From the NCBI GenBank assembly GCA_027295435.1, contig JAPUKX010000340.1, positions 1 through 7,458 of the forward strand: 7,458 nucleotides of DNA. The letters are read 5' to 3'. The stretch is from Planctomycetota bacterium. GTDB lineage: Bacteria; Planctomycetota; Phycisphaerae; Phycisphaerales; SM1A02. Made by a program: the position numbers and the translations under genes. Positions within the stretch are counted from its first letter, which is position 1, and each line of letters opens with the position of its first letter. Of this stretch, positions 4,840 through 7,458 are shown one piece after another. The notes beneath the pieces were generated by a model. It was not told the DNA's origin. It was given only the letters and a program-made list of their open reading frames with translations, and searched no databases.

Positions 4840-7140
4840 ATGTCCAGCCCAACCCTTTCTTTTCGGCCGACGGCCCTCGTGTGGCTTGCCCTGCTGCTCT
4901 CGGTAACAGGAACATCGACCGCGCAGGTGATGAAGGATCACATCGCCCACATGCCGCGGGCCTCGCACGTGATCATCCCACAATGTCACGGCTTTCCGCT
5001 TCACCCGAACCGCGCACAGATCGAGATCGCCCAGGTCGAGGCAAAGGTCGTCATCCGTGAACAGACCGCTCGCACCACGCTCGACATTCACCTGAATAAT
5101 CCCGGGTCCCAACAGGCCGAGGCGGTGCTGCTGCTGCCCGTGCCGGACGGGTCCGTGGTCAGTTCCTTTCTCTTCGAAGGTTCTGCGTCGGAACCGACGG
5201 CCAAGGTCATGCCCGCCGGCGATGCCCGGCAGATGTACAACGAAATCATCCGAACGGTGCGCGATCCTGCGCTGCTCGAGTTCGCGGGGTACAACCTGAT
5301 CCGATCCAGTGTCTTCCCCGTACCGGCAAATGGAACGCAACGTGTGCGCGTCAGCTACGACCACCTCCTGTCCGTCGTGGGCGAACGTGTCGATTACTAC
5401 CTGCCCCGAAGTGAATCGCTCGAGCGGCGGGTGCCATGGAAGATCTCGGTCGAGATCGAATCGAAGCAACCCATCTCGACGATCTACTCCCCCACGCACG
5501 AAATCGTCACGATCAGACCCGACGCCAAGCACGCGACGGTGCAACTGACCGACGCCGCCACCCTCGAGGCGGGCAACTTCCTGCTGTCGTACCTGCACGA
5601 AGGCGACGGCGTGTCGGCTTCGCTGTTCGCCTACCCCGATCCGAAGGTCGGCGGCGGGTATTTCCTGCTCATGGCGGGACTGCCCGCATCCATTGAAGAC
5701 GCGCCGAACCAGATAAGACGAGAGGTGACCGTCGTCATCGATCGGTCCGGCTCCATGGCCGGAGAGAAGATGGACCAGGTGCGCGCCGCGGCGCTCCAGG
5801 TCATCGAAGGACTCGCCGACGGTGAGGCGTTCAACATCATCGACTATGCGACGACGGTGTCATCCTTCGCACCGCAACCGGTGGTCAAGAACGACGACAC
5901 CACGAAACAGGCGCGTGCCTATCTTGCCGCCATTCGACCGCAGGGGGGTACAAACATTCACGACGCGTTGACCGAAGCGCTGCGACCCGAAGCGACCGAC
6001 GGCATGCTGCCGATCGTGCTGTTTCTCACCGACGGTCTGCCCACGGTCGGTCAGACATCAGAGGTCGCGATTCGTGACCTGGTTGAAAAGGGCAACAGTC
6101 GCAACCGCCGCATCTTCACGTTTGGCGTCGGCAACGACGTCAACGTACCGCTGCTCGATCGTGTCGCCGAGTCGTCGCGGGGAAAGAGCGAATATATCCT
6201 TCCCAACGAAGACATCGAGGTGAAAGTGGCGCAGGTCTACAAGCGCTTGTACGGCCCGGTGCTTGCCGACGTGAAGCTCAACGTCACCGACACCGGTGGC
6301 AACGTCACCACCAAACTGGTGCGCGAACTCATTCCCGATCGAATTCCCGATCTCTTTGACGGTGATCAGCTGATCCTGCTCGGCCAGTACCAGGACGAGG
6401 AAGCGGCAACGTTTCATCTGACAGGGAATTTCCTCGGCAAGCAGCGGATATTCGATTTCACCTTCAACCTCGCCGAGGCGACGACGAAGAATGCGTTCGT
6501 CCCCCGCTTGTGGGCGAGCCGGCGGATCGCGTATCTGGTCGATCAGATCCGTCAGGCCGGTGCCGCGGTCGTTGCGCAGCCGACCGCGGGTGCCGCACCG
6601 ATCGTCCACGATCCGCGTTATGCCGAACTCGTCAACGAAATCGTGCGCCTCTCCACGGAATTCGGCATCCTCACCGAGTACACCGCATTCCTCGCCACCG
6701 AGGGGACGAACCTCAACAACTGGAACGAACTGATTGCGAGCTGCGGCTACCAGCTGAACACCAAGGCGGTCCACATCCGCTCCGGCATCGGCGCCGTCAA
6801 CCAGGCCAAGAACTTCAACTTCCAGAAGGGGCAGACCGTACTCAACCGGGGGAATGCCTACTGGAATGATCAGCTGCAACGCGAGGCCAACTTCAACTCC
6901 GTGCAGCAGATCAGCGATCGCGCGTTCTTCCACCGCGGCAACCGTTGGATCGATTCCCGCCTTGTCTCGAACAACATTACGTTTGCACCGATGACCGTCA
7001 TCAAGTTCGGCAGTGATGATCACATGCACCTGCTCGAAGAGTTGATCCGGGAGCGTCGCCAGGGCGTGCTGTCGCTGCAGGGCGACATCGAACTAATGCA
7101 CCAGGGTCGACACGTGCTCATCACCAACGACGACTGCTAG
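4840..7140 (+). CDS. Secreted VIT domain and von Willebrand factor A domain protein
   Basis: The 766-residue protein starts at ATG 4840, with GGAG 7 nt upstream. Residues 1-27 form a signal peptide (LVWLALLLSVTG, cleavage likely after STA). The frame is open further upstream to 4645 but runs through repeat DNA. Residues about 60-180 are a VIT (inter-alpha-trypsin-inhibitor N-terminal) domain with AEAVLLLPVPDGSVVSSFLF and VFPVPANGTQRVRVSYDHLL. Residues about 295-470 are a vWA domain with an intact metal-ion-dependent adhesion site: Asp301, Ser303 and Ser305 in DRSGS, Thr371 in GGTN and Asp398 in LTDG. The C-terminal 300 residues include LSTEFGILTEYTAFL, a conserved VIT-vWA segment. No sortase motif, transmembrane anchor or dockerin is visible. 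Family knowledge suggests metal-dependent protein binding outside the cytoplasm; partners are unknown. A second vWA gene follows after 77 nt. Confidence 0.9.
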   Translation: MSSPTLSFRPTALVWLALLLSVTGTSTAQVMKDHIAHMPRASHVIIPQCHGFPLHPNRAQIEIAQVEAKVVIREQTARTTLDIHLNNPGSQQAEAVLLLPVPDGSVVSSFLFEGSASEPTAKVMPAGDARQMYNEIIRTVRDPALLEFAGYNLIRSSVFPVPANGTQRVRVSYDHLLSVVGERVDYYLPRSESLERRVPWKISVEIESKQPISTIYSPTHEIVTIRPDAKHATVQLTDAATLEAGNFLLSYLHEGDGVSASLFAYPDPKVGGGYFLLMAGLPASIEDAPNQIRREVTVVIDRSGSMAGEKMDQVRAAALQVIEGLADGEAFNIIDYATTVSSFAPQPVVKNDDTTKQARAYLAAIRPQGGTNIHDALTEALRPEATDGMLPIVLFLTDGLPTVGQTSEVAIRDLVEKGNSRNRRIFTFGVGNDVNVPLLDRVAESSRGKSEYILPNEDIEVKVAQVYKRLYGPVLADVKLNVTDTGGNVTTKLVRELIPDRIPDLFDGDQLILLGQYQDEEAATFHLTGNFLGKQRIFDFTFNLAEATTKNAFVPRLWASRRIAYLVDQIRQAGAAVVAQPTAGAAPIVHDPRYAELVNEIVRLSTEFGILTEYTAFLATEGTNLNNWNELIASCGYQLNTKAVHIRSGIGAVNQAKNFNFQKGQTVLNRGNAYWNDQLQREANFNSVQQISDRAFFHRGNRWIDSRLVSNNITFAPMTVIKFGSDDHMHLLEELIRERRQGVLSLQGDIELMHQGRHVLITNDDC

Positions 7141-7186
7141 TTTACTCACGATCTGATTTCCTTTCGATCACTCACACCTACACGAC

Positions 7187-7200
7187 ACCCGGCGACGGGT
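7187..7200 (+). other. Small hairpin in the spacer between the two vWA genes
   Basis: ACCCG (7187-7191) pairs with CGGGT (7196-7200) around GCGA, a GNRA-type tetraloop. It stands 5 nt before the AGGAG ribosome binding site of the downstream gene and lacks a T-run. It may shape translation or mRNA processing inside the operon, or be chance. Confidence 0.3.
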
Positions 7201-7205
7201 CATTC

Positions 7206-7210
7206 AGGAG
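7206..7210 (+). promoter_or_regulatory. Ribosome binding site of the second vWA gene
   Basis: AGGAG is followed by a 7-nt spacer (ACCAACC) and ATG at 7218, the same geometry as the other genes here. It fixes the start of a gene whose end lies outside the window. Confidence 0.7.
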
Positions 7211-7217
7211 ACCAACC

Positions 7218-7458
7218 ATGCATCACCACCGGATAGCACTTGCCAGCGCCCTTACCGTGGGCCTCTTCGCCGGTCTTCGCGAAAGCACCGCCTGCGACAC
7301 GCCCGTTGTGCCGCACTCACAGAAACGCCACGTCGATCTCGTCATCTGCCTCGACACGAGCGGATCGATGCAGGGTCTGATCGAATCGGCCAAGCAAAAG
7401 CTGTGGGGGATCGTCAATGACTTGGCCCTCGCCGAGCCGACGCCGGAGCTCCGCGTGG
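7218..7458 (+). CDS. Secreted vWA domain protein, 5' part only
   Basis: Eighty codons are visible before the right edge. Residues 1-25 look like a signal peptide (IALASALTVGLFAGL), ending at ESTA before Cys26. The site lacks a canonical lipobox, so lipidation is doubtful. A vWA domain begins at residue 38 with HVDLVICLDTSGSM, giving an intact DxSxS metal site at Asp46, Ser48 and Ser50. It is followed by SAKQKLWGIVNDLA, a run I recall from planctomycete vWA proteins. It lies 77 nt after the VIT-vWA gene on the same strand with no clear terminator between, so the two are probably co-transcribed. No relation closer than the shared vWA fold is visible, because the rest of the gene is missing. Confidence 0.8.
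   Translation, partial: MHHHRIALASALTVGLFAGLRESTACDTPVVPHSQKRHVDLVICLDTSGSMQGLIESAKQKLWGIVNDLALAEPTPELRV

Noticed and set aside
4762..5598. 278-codon minus-strand open frame
   Set aside because: It is antisense to the signal peptide and VIT domain of a well-supported gene, with charged low-complexity translation and no motif.
6058..7029. 323-codon minus-strand open frame
   Set aside because: It lies wholly opposite the vWA and C-terminal parts of the VIT-vWA gene, with no domain and no ribosome binding site support.
1..7458. CRISPR array, prophage, toxin-antitoxin or defence system
   Set aside because: I looked for regularly spaced repeats, integrase or phage-like proteins and paired small genes and found none. 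The repeats present are few, long and irregularly spaced.

Overview
The window looks like chromosomal DNA of a Planctomycetota bacterium, probably an uncultured Phycisphaerae-like lineage. It is GC-rich, with GGAG-type ribosome binding sites about 7 nt before starts. Most telling are the planctomycete-style dockerin tails of the forms D(L/F)DGDGTVGI(I/L)DLL.LLA.WG and GCVDAFDL..LL.AWCS. The phylum assignment is inferred from these motifs, not from a marker gene.

Layout. Four minus-strand units fill the left 4.3 kb, read right to left. They are a four-helix membrane protein with a C-terminal DUF5673/PH-like domain (3705-4328), a dockerin-type fragment plus decayed dockerin debris (3150-3599), a secreted galactose-oxidase/glyoxal-oxidase-like copper radical oxidase with dockerin repeats (1458-3044, frameshifted tail to 1357), and a thioredoxin-like CxxC protein with a lipoprotein-like leader (start at 990, running off the left edge). 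Two plus-strand genes fill the right side: a secreted VIT-vWA protein (4840-7140) and, 77 nt later, a second secreted vWA protein cut by the right edge (7218 onward). The region around 4329-4839 is a divergent intergenic region.

The intergenic DNA is notable. A repeat element of about 290 bp is present in full at 4389-4678, as its left part at 3597-3671 and as its right part at 1117-1311, all in the same orientation. Two copies flank the DUF5673 gene. The third lies between the oxidase and the lipoprotein-like gene. Dockerin-coding sequence next to these copies is frameshifted, interrupted by stops or detached from any parent gene, which suggests local recombination and decay.

Functionally, most complete products are predicted to be exported or membrane-bound. 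The two vWA genes are the only convincing operon-like pair. I see no CRISPR array, rRNA, tRNA, recognisable transposase or complete defence system. No coherent new system is demonstrated. The strongest leads are the repeat family, the dockerin decay and the metal-radical oxidase with dockerin repeats.
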